Assembly (NCBI RefSeq): GCF_009664855.1
Contig: NZ_CP045928.1
Coordinates: 2,120,522-2,184,521 of the forward strand
From: Flavobacterium sp. SLB02
GTDB lineage: Bacteria; Bacteroidota; Bacteroidia; Flavobacteriales; Flavobacteriaceae
Direction: 5' to 3'
DNA: 64,000 nt
Shown: piece after piece, positions 19,418 to 28,141 of the stretch
Layout of the letters: each line of letters opens with the position of its first letter
Numbering within the stretch: position 1 is the stretch's first letter
Position numbers and translations under genes: made by a program
The notes under the pieces: model-generated
What the model was told of the DNA's origin: nothing
The model's database searches: none
Seen by the model: only the letters and a program-made list of their open reading frames with translations

Positions 19418-20014
19418 TTACTTCTGACGTTTCTTCAAAACATCCACAACATCATTCAACTGAAAGCCTTTTGCCTGCAATAAAATCAAATAATGAAACA
19501 ATAAATCCGCGCTTTCGCTTAAGAATAAATCGTCATTATCATCTTTTGCTTCAATAACCACTTCTACAGCTTCTTCGCCTACTTTTTGGGCGATTTTATT
19601 GATTCCTTTTTCGAATAATGACGCCACATAACTCTTCTCAGAATCGGCATTTTCTCTTCTGGTTTTGATGGTGTTTTCTATTTGAGAAATAAAACCGTAA
19701 TTTTCTTTATTTTCTTCTTGCCAGCATGTATCAGCGCCTGTATGACACGTTGGCCCTACAGGTTTTGCCTGAATTAAAAGTGTATCGCCATCGCAATCAT
19801 TTTTAATACTTATCAGATTCAAAAAATTACCACTCTCCTCGCCTTTTGTCCAAAGTCTTTGTTTGGATCGGCTAAAGAAAGTTACTTTTTGAGTTTCTAT
19901 TGTTTTTTGAAGCGATTCTTCATTCATGTATCCCAACATCAAAATATTCTTTGTTTCAGAATCCTGAATTATCGCCGGAATCAATCCGTGTGCGCTTTTT
20001 ATATCTATGTCCAT
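19418..20014 (-). CDS. hisIE: bifunctional phosphoribosyl-AMP cyclohydrolase / phosphoribosyl-ATP pyrophosphatase
   Basis: This 198-residue fusion catalyses steps 2 and 3 of histidine synthesis. The N-terminal HisI domain has SRSKQRLWTKGEESGN, the Asp-rich NDCDGDTLL metal site and the Cys/His ligands in GPTCHTGADTCW. The C-terminal HisE domain has KVGEEAVEVVIEAKDDNDD, the MazG-like metal site. It is the last gene of the his operon, following hisF after a 126-bp spacer that holds two repeat types. Confidence 0.95.
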   Translation of the reverse strand: MDIDIKSAHGLIPAIIQDSETKNILMLGYMNEESLQKTIETQKVTFFSRSKQRLWTKGEESGNFLNLISIKNDCDGDTLLIQAKPVGPTCHTGADTCWQEENKENYGFISQIENTIKTRRENADSEKSYVASLFEKGINKIAQKVGEEAVEVVIEAKDDNDDLFLSESADLLFHYLILLQAKGFQLNDVVDVLKKRQK

Positions 20015-20019
20015 ATTTA

Positions 20020-20050
20020 TTTTAGATTTTAGAGTTCAGATTTTAGATTA
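20020..20050. repeat. 31-bp repeat upstream of hisIE (copy 1)
   Basis: The sequence starting TTTTAGATTTTAGAGTTC and ending TTTTAGATTA (plus-strand view) lies 5 bp upstream of the hisIE start. It is identical to 22149-22179 upstream of hisA except for one base. Confidence 0.75.
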
Positions 20051-20140
20051 CCGAATTCTATATTTTATTTATTTCTTCTTGATTCTTTGTTCTATTTTCT
20101 ATGCTCTATTTTCGATACTCTATTTTCGATACTCTATTTT

Positions 20141-20896
20141 CTAAAGCCTAACCTCAATATCATTATACCTAAGTTCCTGTTTTAGAGCTTTTATCTCGAT
20201 TTCTTTAAAGTGAAAAACACTCGCTGCCAACGCTGCATCTGCTTTTCCTTCTTTAAACGAATCTACAAAATGCTGGATATTTCCTGCACCACCCGAAGCA
20301 ATAATCGGAATATTGATTAACGTTGATAATTTAGCCAAAGCTTCGTTTGCAAAACCATTTTTGGTTCCGTCATTGTCCATTGAGGTGAATAGAATTTCTC
20401 CTGCGCCACGCTCGGCCACTTCAACCGCCCAATCGAATAGATTTAGCTCTGTTGGTACTTTTCCTCCAACCAAATGCACGATCCATTGTCCGTTAATTTG
20501 TTTAGCATCGATGGCAACTACAACACATTGACTTCCGAATTTTTGGGCCAAATCATTAATTAGTTGTGGATTTTTTACTGCTGATGAATTAATCGAAACC
20601 TTATCAGCTCCATTATTCAACAGAATCTCTACATCTTCTACAGATGAGATTCCGCCACCAACTGTAAACGGAATATTGATTTTTTCGGCAACACTTCGTA
20701 CCATATTGACCAATGTTTTACGACGTTCTTCAGTAGCTGAAATATCCAGAAAAACCAATTCATCAGCTCCTTCTGCCGAATAAATTTCGGCCAATTCTAC
20801 CGGATCTCCCGCATCACGCAAGTCAACGAAATTAACACCTTTTACGGTTCTTCCGTTTTTTATATCTAAGCAGGGTATGATTCTTTTTGCTAACAT
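20141..20896 (-). CDS. hisF: imidazole glycerol phosphate synthase cyclase subunit
   Basis: HisF uses ammonia from HisH to form the imidazole ring from PRFAR. The 251-residue half-barrel duplication has both phosphate-binding halves and the catalytic aspartates in [18 protein letters not shown] (Asp near 11) and [14 protein letters not shown] (Asp near 131). It is separated from hisA by the NIPSNAP-like gene, so hisA and hisF are not adjacent as they are in many operons. Confidence 0.96.
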   Translation of the reverse strand: MLAKRIIPCLDIKNGRTVKGVNFVDLRDAGDPVELAEIYSAEGADELVFLDISATEERRKTLVNMVRSVAEKINIPFTVGGGISSVEDVEILLNNGADKVSINSSAVKNPQLINDLAQKFGSQCVVVAIDAKQINGQWIVHLVGGKVPTELNLFDWAVEVAERGAGEILFTSMDNDGTKNGFANEALAKLSTLINIPIIASGGAGNIQHFVDSFKEGKADAALAASVFHFKEIEIKALKQELRYNDIEVRL

Positions 20897-20940
20897 CTTT
20901 TTAATGTGTCAATTTTAATTTGTCAATGAGAAAATTAGGT

Positions 20941-21013
20941 AATTAGATAATTTATTTACACAACGTATTAATTATTTAATTATCAAGTTATCTCATTATC
21001 TAATTATCTAATT
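20941..21013. repeat. inverted repeat before hisF
   Basis: AATTAGATAATT (20941-20952) is the exact inverse of AATTATCTAATT (21002-21013). The right arm begins before and ends at the stop codon of the NIPSNAP-like gene. Related words fill the spacers at 21345-21419 and 55624-55746. Confidence 0.7.
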
Positions 21014-21324
21014 TATTTAAATACAGGGCTTAAAAATGTTCTTTCATAACTTAGAATACATCTTGTATCTTCGGCAATTTTAAAAGCTTCTACACACTCC
21101 TGATCGTCTTTAGAAAACATTTTTGTTCGGTAATTTTCATAATCTGCGAGACTTGGAAAAGAAAATAAAGCATACGCAACATTATTTGCTCCTTCCGAAG
21201 GCATAAAATAACCATGATGCTGACCGCCTAAACGATTTACGATTTTAATCCATCTTTTACCATAATCCTCAAAAGCCTCTAATTGATAAGGATCTATAAT
21301 GTATTTTAAATGACATGTTATCAT
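21013..21324 (-). CDS. NIPSNAP-like / dimeric alpha-beta barrel protein inside the his operon
   Basis: The 103-residue protein reads like the NIPSNAP branch of the dimeric alpha-beta barrel (ferredoxin-like) fold: TCHLKYIIDPYQLEAFEDYGK, HHGYFMPSEGANNVAYALFSF and YENYRTKM. Members of this fold are small dimers that bind varied small molecules, and some are monooxygenases. It sits between hisA and hisF in the same direction and must be carried on the his transcript. No histidine-pathway role is known to me for this family. Confidence 0.8.
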   Translation of the reverse strand: MITCHLKYIIDPYQLEAFEDYGKRWIKIVNRLGGQHHGYFMPSEGANNVAYALFSFPSLADYENYRTKMFSKDDQECVEAFKIAEDTRCILSYERTFLSPVFK

Positions 21325-21344
21325 AGTCTGTGTTTTTAATGCGT

Positions 21345-21419
21345 TAATTAGAAAATTTGATAATTAGAAAATTTTAAACACAACGTAAAGAATTATCTAA
21401 TTGACTAATTTTCTAATTA
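21345..21419. repeat. inverted repeat reaching into the hisA stop codon
   Basis: TAATTAGAAAATT occurs at 21345-21357 and 21361-21373, and its exact inverse AATTTTCTAATTA lies at 21407-21419. The last three bases of the right arm are the hisA stop codon (21417-21419), so the repeat and the gene end share sequence. Confidence 0.75.
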
Positions 21420-22139
21420 TGTAATTATGTAGTTTTCCAGTTGTTTCAAAGTAATTCTTCCTTCGTAAATTGCTTTTCCAATGATTGTTCCTTCACAGCC
21501 TAATTCAGCTAATTTAGGCAATTCGTCAAAGGTTGAAATCCCTCCGGAAGCAATTAGTTTTACGCCAATAGCTTCTTTCAATATCTTTTCATACAAATCA
21601 AAACTTGGTCCTTCAAGCATTCCGTCTTTTGCAATATCAGTACAAATAACATATTGAATTCCTTTGGATTGATAATCCTGAATAAACGGAATTAAATCTT
21701 CATCTGAATCTTCTAACCAACCTGAAACGGCAATTTTTTCGTCTTTGGCGTCAGCCCCAAGAATAATTTTATCAGATCCGTATTCTAAAATCCACTTTTC
21801 GAAAATAGTTCTGTTTTTAACCGCAATACTTCCTCCGGTAATTTGGTTGGCACCACTTTCAAAAGCAATTTTCAAGTCTTCATCAGATTTTAAACCTCCC
21901 CCAAAATCAATTTTTAAAGTGGTTTGTGTGGCAATTTGTTCCAGAATTTTATAATTCACAATTTTACTCGATTTTGCCCCGTCAAGATCTACTAAATGTA
22001 GATATTCGATTCCGTGCGCTTCAAATGATTTTGCTACTTCAAGCGGATTTTCGTTGTAAATTATTTTGGTATCATAATCGCCTTTTGACAAACGAACGCA
22101 TTTTCCGTCGATGATATCTATAGCTGGTATTATTCTCAT
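21417..22139 (-). CDS. hisA: ProFAR isomerase
   Basis: HisA isomerises ProFAR to PRFAR. The 240-residue TIM barrel begins [20 protein letters not shown], with the catalytic Asp at about residue 8, and has the second Asp in [14 protein letters not shown]. The phosphate site lies in [11 protein letters not shown] and [11 protein letters not shown]. It follows hisH after a 108-bp spacer that contains a 31-bp repeat shared with the hisIE upstream region. Confidence 0.96.
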   Translation of the reverse strand: MRIIPAIDIIDGKCVRLSKGDYDTKIIYNENPLEVAKSFEAHGIEYLHLVDLDGAKSSKIVNYKILEQIATQTTLKIDFGGGLKSDEDLKIAFESGANQITGGSIAVKNRTIFEKWILEYGSDKIILGADAKDEKIAVSGWLEDSDEDLIPFIQDYQSKGIQYVICTDIAKDGMLEGPSFDLYEKILKEAIGVKLIASGGISTFDELPKLAELGCEGTIIGKAIYEGRITLKQLENYIIT

Positions 22140-22148
22140 TTTTTGATA

Positions 22149-22179
22149 TTTTAGATTTTAGAGTTCCGATTTTAGATTA
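22149..22179. repeat. 31-bp repeat upstream of hisA (copy 2)
   Basis: It matches 20020-20050 at 30 of 31 positions (CAGATT in one copy, CCGATT in the other). Each copy lies within 10 bp of the start codon of a his gene. Confidence 0.75.
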
Positions 22180-22247
22180 TTTAAAAACGATTTATCTAAA
22201 TTGATATTTTGATTGATTTTTGATATTGTTATTGGAATTTTAAAATT

Positions 22248-22829
22248 TTACATTTTTAAGAAATTTTCTAAAATCTTTTCCCCTACTGCCCCGCTTTTCT
22301 CGGGATGAAACTGAGCTCCGTAAAAATTATCTTTTTGTAAAGCCGATGCATATTCCAATTCGTAATTTGTTATGGCAATAGCTTCAACACAATTTGGAGC
22401 GTAAAAACTATGTACCAGATACATAAATTCATTCTCAGCAATTCCTTTAAACAAATCCGATTTTAAATCATAAATCTGATTCCATCCCATTTGTGGTACT
22501 TTTACTTTTGATGTAAATTTAATCACATCAACATCAAAAATCCCTAAACCTTTGGTATTTCCTTCCTCAGATGATTTACACATCAATTGCATTCCGAGGC
22601 AAATACCAAAAACCGGTTGTTTCAAATTCGGAATCAAATTATCCAAACCGCTTTCTTCCAGTTTTTTCATCGCCGAACTCGCTTCTCCTACTCCCGGAAA
22701 AATCACTTTATCAGCGGCTAGAATTTCTTCGGGATTATTACTCAAAACAGCTTTAAAACCAAGCCTTTCAATAGCAAACATAATGCTCTGAATATTTCCT
22801 GCTCCGTAATTTATAATTACTATTTTCAT
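22248..22829 (-). CDS. hisH: imidazole glycerol phosphate synthase glutaminase subunit
   Basis: HisH is the class I amidotransferase that supplies ammonia to HisF. The 193-residue protein has the nucleophile Cys in FGICLGMQLM (about residue 77), the oxyanion region KVIFPGVGEA and the catalytic His and Glu in GAQFHPEKSG. It lies between hisB and hisA. Confidence 0.96.
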   Translation of the reverse strand: MKIVIINYGAGNIQSIMFAIERLGFKAVLSNNPEEILAADKVIFPGVGEASSAMKKLEESGLDNLIPNLKQPVFGICLGMQLMCKSSEEGNTKGLGIFDVDVIKFTSKVKVPQMGWNQIYDLKSDLFKGIAENEFMYLVHSFYAPNCVEAIAITNYELEYASALQKDNFYGAQFHPEKSGAVGEKILENFLKM

Positions 22830-22832
22830 TAA

Positions 22833-22895
22833 AAAAAGCTTTAAGCTTTAAGCCTTAAGCTTTAGGCCTAATGCCTATCGCTTATAGCTTAATGC
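22833..22895. repeat. AGCTTTAAGC-type word repeat in the hisB-hisH spacer
   Basis: The spacer consists of variants of GCTTTAAGCTT and GCCTAATGC in both orientations. The same words fill the hisG-hisD spacer at 26880-26965, so two spacers of one operon share a repeat family. Confidence 0.65.
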
Positions 22896-22899
22896 GTTT

Positions 22900-24036
22900 T
22901 TACAACATTCCTTTTGTTGATGGTAAAATCATTTTCTCTGTATCTCTTTTCACCGCTACTTTTATGGCTTTCGCGAAAGCTTTAAAAATAGCTTCGATTT
23001 TATGGTGTTCGTTTGTTCCTTCGGCTTTTATATTGATGTTGGCTTTGGCACCGTCTGAGAAGGATTTAAAGAAATGATAAAACATTTCTGTTGGCACTTT
23101 ACCTACCATTTCACGTTTGAATTCCGTTTCCCAAACCAACCAGTTTCTTCCTCCAAAATCAATCGCAACCTGCGCCAGACAATCATCCATAGGCAAACAG
23201 AAACCATAACGTTCGATTCCTAGTTTATTTCCTAACGCTTTAGCGAAAACTTCACCCAAAGCAATAGCAGTGTCTTCTATTGTATGGTGTTCGTCGACTT
23301 CAAGATCGCCTTTTACAAGGATTTCCAAATCCATTTGCCCATGACGCGCAATTTGGTCTAACATATGATCAAAAAAAGCAATTCCGGTTTCGATTTTACT
23401 TTTTCCTGTTCCGTCTAGATTCAAATCGATAAAAATATCGGTTTCATTCGTTTTACGCGTAATCGAAGCCGAACGTGCTTCCAGTTTCAAAAACTCATAA
23501 ATCTCTTTCCAACTCATCGTTTGAAGAATAATCGTTTCGTTTAACTCTTCACGTTTCGACGCAATTTCATTGCTTCCAATTCCGTCATTATCATTGATAA
23601 AAATTGCTTTTGCCCCAAGGTTTTTAGCCAATTCAACATCTGTCAAGCGATCACCTAAGACAAAAGAATTTGCTAAATCATATTCCGGATTACCCAAATA
23701 TTTCGTCAACATTCCCGTTCTTGGCTTGCGGGTTGGCGCATTATCTTCAGGAAAAGAGCGGTCAATAAAAATTTCATCAAATAAAACTCCTTCATTTTCA
23801 AAAGCTTTCAGGATAAAATTTTGCGTTGGCCAAAACGTATCTTCCGGAAAACTATCCGTTCCTAATCCGTCCTGGTTGGTCACCATCACCAATTCATAAT
23901 CTAATTCAGTGGCAATTTTAGCCAGATATTGAAACGCTTTTGGATAAAATTCTACTTTCTCCAAAGCATCTAATTGATAATTTTCAGGTTCTAAAACAAT
24001 CGTTCCGTCACGATCGATAAAAAGTACTTTTTTCAT
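22900..24036 (-). CDS. hisB: bifunctional histidinol-phosphatase / imidazoleglycerol-phosphate dehydratase
   Basis: The 378-residue fusion has an N-terminal HAD phosphatase domain ([14 protein letters not shown], nucleophile Asp 8, second Asp 10; [13 protein letters not shown]) and a C-terminal IGP dehydratase with its metal-binding histidines in [27 protein letters not shown] and [15 protein letters not shown]. It thus performs steps 7 and 9 of histidine synthesis, as E. coli HisB does. It follows hisC after a 289-bp spacer. Confidence 0.96.
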   Translation of the reverse strand: MKKVLFIDRDGTIVLEPENYQLDALEKVEFYPKAFQYLAKIATELDYELVMVTNQDGLGTDSFPEDTFWPTQNFILKAFENEGVLFDEIFIDRSFPEDNAPTRKPRTGMLTKYLGNPEYDLANSFVLGDRLTDVELAKNLGAKAIFINDNDGIGSNEIASKREELNETIILQTMSWKEIYEFLKLEARSASITRKTNETDIFIDLNLDGTGKSKIETGIAFFDHMLDQIARHGQMDLEILVKGDLEVDEHHTIEDTAIALGEVFAKALGNKLGIERYGFCLPMDDCLAQVAIDFGGRNWLVWETEFKREMVGKVPTEMFYHFFKSFSDGAKANINIKAEGTNEHHKIEAIFKAFAKAIKVAVKRDTEKMILPSTKGML

Positions 24037-24055
24037 AAATTATATTTTTTGTTCT

Positions 24056-24310
24056 TCCACTCCCGATAGCTATCGGGATACACAGATTCAAATGATTTTC
24101 TTTTGCCACGAATTTGCTTCGCCTGTTCGCTATCACTCGAGTCACGAATTCTCACTGATTCTTGTTTCACACAGATTTTAAAAAGATTTAAGCAGATGCA
24201 CCGGGACTATTTTAAATTTAAAATCAAAATTAAATATGCTTTAATCAGCAGAATCTGCGTGAAAAAATCTTTTTAATCCTTTAAATCTGTGGCAAAAAAA
24301 CTTTGCGTTC
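24056..24310. repeat. repeat-rich hisC-hisB spacer
   Basis: An 18-bp perfect palindrome TCCCGATAGCTATCGGGA lies at 24061-24078. Further along, CACAGATTTTAAAAAGATT (from about 24170) is opposed by AATCTTTTT...AAATCTGTGG (about 24265-24292), giving a long imperfect hairpin. The CCCGATAGCTATC core also occurs inside the element at 32697-32798, and the CACAGATT words recur at 62779-62828. Confidence 0.6.
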
Positions 24311-24325
24311 CTCGCGGTTAAACAT

Positions 24326-25372
24326 TTACTTCAACAACTTCAATTCTTTAATTAAAACTGCATTTTCCTCCGGGATTCCAATTGTAAAACGAAGGCAATT
24401 TTCACATAAAGGCTGAGTTGTTCTGTTACGAATTACAATTCCTTTTGCAATTAATTGATCGTATCTTTTATTAGCGTCATCTACTTTTACCAATACAAAA
24501 TTAGCTTCTGTAGGATATATTTTTTCAACAAAATTCACCTCAAGTAATACTTTAAGCAATTCTTCTCTTTGCTCAATAATAGAAGCTATTTCTTGTTTTA
24601 TTTTATCTGAATCATTCAAACGAACGATCGCTCTTTGCTGAGTTAATTCATTGACATTATAAGGAGGTTTTATTTTATTCAAAACCGAAATTAGCGCTTC
24701 AGAACCATAACAAATTCCCAAACGAATTCCGGCCAAACCATAGGCTTTTGAAAGCGTTTGTGTAATCACCAGATTAGGATATTCGTCGATTTCTGTCAAC
24801 CAGCTTTCTTTGTCCGAGAAATCGATATACGCTTCATCAATTACAATTAAACCTTTAAAGTTTTGAAGTAATTTTACCACACTTTCATCCGAGAAAGAAT
24901 TTCCAGTTGGGTTATTTGGTGAGCATAAAAAGATGATTTTTGTATTATCGTCAACAGCATCTAAAATCTTTTCAACCTGTGGCTGAAAACCTGTTGAAAG
25001 CAATACTTCTCTATTTTCTACCGCATTAATATTCGCCAGAACGCTGTACATTCCGTATGTAGGCGGCAGCGAAATAATATTATCGATCTTTGGTTCGCAG
25101 AAAGCTCTAAAAAGCAGATCCAAAACTTCATCGCTTCCGTTTCCTAATAAAATCTGGCTTGATTTTACATTATTATTCTTAGCCAAAATCGCCTTAACCG
25201 AACTCTGTTGCGGATCCGGATAACGATTTACGCCATTTTGAAACGGATTTTCATTGGCATCCAAAAAAATCATTTCGGCCGTATCAAAATCCTCAAACTC
25301 ATCACGTGCAGATGAATAAGGTTTTAATGTTTTTACATTTTCTCTTGTTATTGTATTTATATCGAATTTCAT
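24326..25372 (-). CDS. hisC: histidinol-phosphate aminotransferase
   Basis: HisC is the PLP enzyme that transaminates imidazole acetol phosphate. I choose the ATG at 25372 (MKFDINTITRENVKTLKPYSSARDEF), which gives 348 residues; the 13-residue in-frame extension MPLYSFFSL... is not family-like. The PLP Lys is in TQTLSKAYGLAGIRLG, the substrate and cofactor contacts are in LCSPNNPTGN and VIDEAYIDF, and the phosphate Arg is near the end in LRFTIG. The spacer to hisD contains nine 14-bp tandem repeats. Confidence 0.95.
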   Translation of the reverse strand: MKFDINTITRENVKTLKPYSSARDEFEDFDTAEMIFLDANENPFQNGVNRYPDPQQSSVKAILAKNNNVKSSQILLGNGSDEVLDLLFRAFCEPKIDNIISLPPTYGMYSVLANINAVENREVLLSTGFQPQVEKILDAVDDNTKIIFLCSPNNPTGNSFSDESVVKLLQNFKGLIVIDEAYIDFSDKESWLTEIDEYPNLVITQTLSKAYGLAGIRLGICYGSEALISVLNKIKPPYNVNELTQQRAIVRLNDSDKIKQEIASIIEQREELLKVLLEVNFVEKIYPTEANFVLVKVDDANKRYDQLIAKGIVIRNRTTQPLCENCLRFTIGIPEENAVLIKELKLLK

Positions 25373-25464
25373 TATCTTATTTTTTAAGGAGAAGAAAGAA
25401 TATAGAGGCAAGAATAAAGACTTAATCTAACCCTTTCTCTTGATTCTTTGTTCTTTCTTCTATA

Positions 25465-25590
25465 ATCTATTCTCTTTCTTCTATTCTCTTTCTTCTATTC
25501 CCTTTCTTCTATTCTCTTTCTTCTATTCTCTTTCTTCTATTCTCTTTCTTCTATTCTCTTTCTTCTATTCTCTTTCTTCTATTCTCTTTC
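25465..25590. repeat. nine 14-bp tandem repeats between hisD and hisC
   Basis: The unit TTCTATTCTCTTTC repeats head to tail nine times with no gaps; unit 1 has one changed base at its start and unit 3 has one C for T. On the mRNA strand the unit is purine-only apart from T. The hisD stop codon (25579-25581) lies inside unit 9, so the last codons of hisD are part of the array. The near-perfect units imply recent expansion or ongoing slippage. Confidence 0.9.
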
Positions 25591-26871
25591 CTCCAAACTC
25601 TTCAATCTCAGCGTTACAGCATTCTTATGCGCTTGCAGTCCTTCGGCTTCAGCCATAACTTCAATTGCTTTACCGATGTTTTGGATTCCTTTTTCTGAGA
25701 TTTTCTGAAATGTCATTGATTTCATAAAGCTATCGAGATTTACTCCGCTGTAATTCTTAGCGTATCCGTTTGTTGGCAGGGTGTGATTCGTTCCTGATGC
25801 ATAATCCCCTGCACTTTCCGGAGTATAATTCCCAATAAAAACAGAACCTGCATTCAATACACCATTGCAATAGAAATCATCAAATTCTGAACAGATTATA
25901 AAGTGTTCAGGTCCGTATTCGTTGATTAAATCTAAAGCAATCTGATCATTTTTAACATAAATCAGTTTTGAATTTTCAATCGCTTTTTTGGCAATTTCTT
26001 TTCTAGGAAGTGCTTCTACCTGAATTTGAACTTCTTTTTCTACAGCATCAATCAGCTTTTTTGAAGTCGAAACTAAGATTACCTGACTGTCTGTTCCGTG
26101 TTCTGCCTGAGATAATAAATCGGAGGCTACAAAAGCGGGAACAGCAGTATCATCTGCCACAACTAATAATTCTGAAGGGCCCGCCGGCATATCAATCGCT
26201 ACTCCAAATTGTGTTGCCAATTGTTTTGCAACAGTTACAAACTGATTTCCAGGTCCGAAAATCTTGTATACTTTAGGGATTGATTTTGTACCGAAGGTCA
26301 TTCCAGCGATTGCCTGAATTCCGCCTGCTTTTAATATTTTGGTTACTCCGCATAAATTAGCTGCGTACAAAATAGCAGGATTAATTTTTCCGGTTTTATC
26401 CGGTGGCGAGCATAACACGATTTCTTTACATCCTGCAATTTCAGCGGGAACGGCCAACATTAAAACTGTTGAAAACAAAGATGCTGTTCCGCCTGGAATG
26501 TATAAGCCAATTTTTTGAATCGGCCTTTTCTCCTGCCAGCAATTTACACCTTCGGTAGTTTCTATCGAGATTCTATCTGTTTTTTGAGCTGTGTGAAATT
26601 TATAAATATTTGCTTTTGCTAACTGAATGGCGTCTTTTAATTCAGTAGAAATCGAATTAAGCGCTTCCTGAATTTCTTCTGAGGAAACTTCGTAATTTTC
26701 TAAAGCAATTCCATCGAAGATCGAAGTGTATTTTGCAACGGCTTCATCTCCTTTTTTCTGTACTTCTTTAAAAATTTCTTTAACCGTAACTTCGATATCA
26801 TCGATGGTTTTGGTTGGTCTTTTTAATATTTCTGACCAGGTATCTGGTTTTGGATTGTCTATTTTATTCAT
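25579..26871 (-). CDS. hisD: histidinol dehydrogenase
   Basis: HisD oxidises histidinol to histidine in two NAD+-dependent steps at a zinc site. The 430-residue protein has GPSELLVVADDTA, DLLSQAEHGTDSQ with the Gln/His zinc ligands, GPEHF with the catalytic Glu-His, and GDYASGTNHTLPT. Its final residues (SLEERE) are encoded by the first unit of the tandem repeat array, so the C-terminus could vary if the array changed length. Confidence 0.95.
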   Translation of the reverse strand: MNKIDNPKPDTWSEILKRPTKTIDDIEVTVKEIFKEVQKKGDEAVAKYTSIFDGIALENYEVSSEEIQEALNSISTELKDAIQLAKANIYKFHTAQKTDRISIETTEGVNCWQEKRPIQKIGLYIPGGTASLFSTVLMLAVPAEIAGCKEIVLCSPPDKTGKINPAILYAANLCGVTKILKAGGIQAIAGMTFGTKSIPKVYKIFGPGNQFVTVAKQLATQFGVAIDMPAGPSELLVVADDTAVPAFVASDLLSQAEHGTDSQVILVSTSKKLIDAVEKEVQIQVEALPRKEIAKKAIENSKLIYVKNDQIALDLINEYGPEHFIICSEFDDFYCNGVLNAGSVFIGNYTPESAGDYASGTNHTLPTNGYAKNYSGVNLDSFMKSMTFQKISEKGIQNIGKAIEVMAEAEGLQAHKNAVTLRLKSLEERE

Positions 26872-26879
26872 TTTTTTAT

Positions 26880-26965
26880 GCTTTATGCTATAAGCTATAG
26901 GCTTTAAGCTTTAGTAACTTTGTCATTTTTTGGGCTTAAAGCTTATTGCCTAAAGCCTAATGCGG
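26880..26965. repeat. AGCTTTAAGC-type word repeat in the hisG-hisD spacer
   Basis: Variants of GCTTTAAGCTT, GCTATAAGC, TAGGCTTTA and its inverse TAAAGCCTA fill the 102-bp spacer, giving a hairpin with a T-rich loop. The family is shared with 22833-22895. Confidence 0.6.
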
Positions 26966-26973
26966 GCGAAGCC

Positions 26974-27831
26974 CTAAAGAACCATTTTCTCAATTGGGCA
27001 AACTAAAATTCCCTCGGCTCCGGCTTCTTTTAATTTATCTATTACATCCCAAAAGGTATCTTTATCGATTACCGAGTGAACACTGCTCCAGCCTTCTTGG
27101 GCTAATGGTAAAACAGTTAAACTTCTTAAAACCGGTAAGATTTTACCAATTTCATCGATTTTGTCGTTTGGAACGTTCATCAGGATATATTTTGAATTTC
27201 TTGCTCTTAGAACCGATTGAATTCTGAATTTTAGAGTATCGATGTGTTTCTGGATTTCCGGAGAAACTTTTGGAGAAACGGCTAAAACTGCTTCGCTTTT
27301 CAGGATTACTTCTACTTCTCTCAAATTATTTTTGAACAAAGTACTGCCACTTGAAACAATATCTACAATAGCATCAGCAAGACCAATATTTGGTGCGATC
27401 TCTACAGAACCTGAAATTTGGTGAATATCAACTGTTAATCCAAAAGAATTGAAATATTCGTTGACTGTATTAGGATAAGAAGTAGCAATACGTAAACCTG
27501 ATAAATCCTGAATCGAATTGTACTCAAAAGTTTTAGGTACAGCAACAGAAACCTTGCATTTTGAAAATCCCAGTTTCTGAATCACTTCTATATGTTTTCC
27601 TTTTTCTACCAAAAGGTTATCTCCTACAATCGCAAGATCTACAACGCCATCGATTAGGTATTGAGGAATATCTGAATTTCTTAAATATAAAACTTCAAGG
27701 GGAAAATTTGAGGCTTCGGCTTTTAGCTGATCGTTTCCGTTGTTGATCGAAATACCGCAATCTTTTAGGATTTGAATGCTGTCTTCGTTTAAACGACCTG
27801 ATTTTTGAATTGCAATTTTTAACGTACTCAT
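26974..27831 (-). CDS. hisG: ATP phosphoribosyltransferase, long form
   Basis: HisG catalyses the first committed step of histidine synthesis. The 285-residue protein has the catalytic domain (LKIAIQKSGRLNEDS at the start; IVDIVSSGSTLFKNNLREVE for PRPP binding) and the C-terminal HisG_C ACT-like domain from about residue 210, which carries allosteric His inhibition in long-form enzymes. It needs no HisZ. It is the first structural gene after the His leader and terminator. Confidence 0.96.
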   Translation of the reverse strand: MSTLKIAIQKSGRLNEDSIQILKDCGISINNGNDQLKAEASNFPLEVLYLRNSDIPQYLIDGVVDLAIVGDNLLVEKGKHIEVIQKLGFSKCKVSVAVPKTFEYNSIQDLSGLRIATSYPNTVNEYFNSFGLTVDIHQISGSVEIAPNIGLADAIVDIVSSGSTLFKNNLREVEVILKSEAVLAVSPKVSPEIQKHIDTLKFRIQSVLRARNSKYILMNVPNDKIDEIGKILPVLRSLTVLPLAQEGWSSVHSVIDKDTFWDVIDKLKEAGAEGILVCPIEKMVL

Positions 27832-27881
27832 TTTTTTTTAGTTTTTGTTGGATTAATAGTTTGAGTACAAAGAATTGGTAT

Positions 27882-27915
27882 AAAAAAACCCGTTTGATGT
27901 ACTCAAACGGGTTTT
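27882..27915 (-). terminator. his attenuator terminator
   Basis: AAAACCCGTTTGA (27885-27897) pairs perfectly with TCAAACGGGTTTT (27903-27915) across a 5-nt loop, and on the minus strand the stem ends in a T-run. It lies between the leader ORF stop (27943) and hisG (27831). Confidence 0.9.
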
Positions 27916-27942
27916 AAAATATGATGATTTACATGCATATCA

Positions 27943-28002
27943 TTAACACATCGCCTGAGAGCAATAATGAAAATGATGATGATGTAATTGAATTGAAATC
28001 AT
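27943..28002 (-). CDS. his operon leader peptide (attenuation), 19 codons
   Basis: The ORF reads MISIQLHHHHFHYCSQAMC before TAA. Four consecutive His codons plus a fifth two codons later make up a quarter of the peptide. It lies 28 nt before a perfect 13-bp terminator stem and upstream of hisG. This is the arrangement known from the enterobacterial his leader, in which ribosome stalling at His codons prevents termination. Confidence 0.9.
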   Translation of the reverse strand: MISIQLHHHHFHYCSQAMC

Positions 28003-28036
28003 GATTTGTGTTGTGTTTTATTCTTTGATTCGGTTG

Positions 28037-28068
28037 CAAATATACTAGTTAATTTCATAAAAAAGCAA
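28037..28068 (-). promoter_or_regulatory. promoter of the his operon
   Basis: On the minus strand TTG (28066-28068) is followed after 21 nt by TATATTTG (28037-28044), matching the Bacteroidota -33/-7 pattern. The predicted start of transcription is about 25-30 nt before the leader ATG. Confidence 0.65.
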
Positions 28069-28141
28069 TTTTTAATTTAACTTAACTATAGTTTATTGTT
28101 AAAAAAAAGCCCGCGCTTCTATTTTATTAGATTTTTTCAAT

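Noticed and set aside
25465..25590. Possible CRISPR array.
   Set aside because: The 14-bp units are contiguous with no spacers, and no cas gene is present.
25440..25658. Plus-strand frame of 72 codons with a repeated FFYSLSSILFLLFS pattern.
   Set aside because: It is the translation of the 14-bp tandem repeat and the antisense of hisD; it is not a gene.
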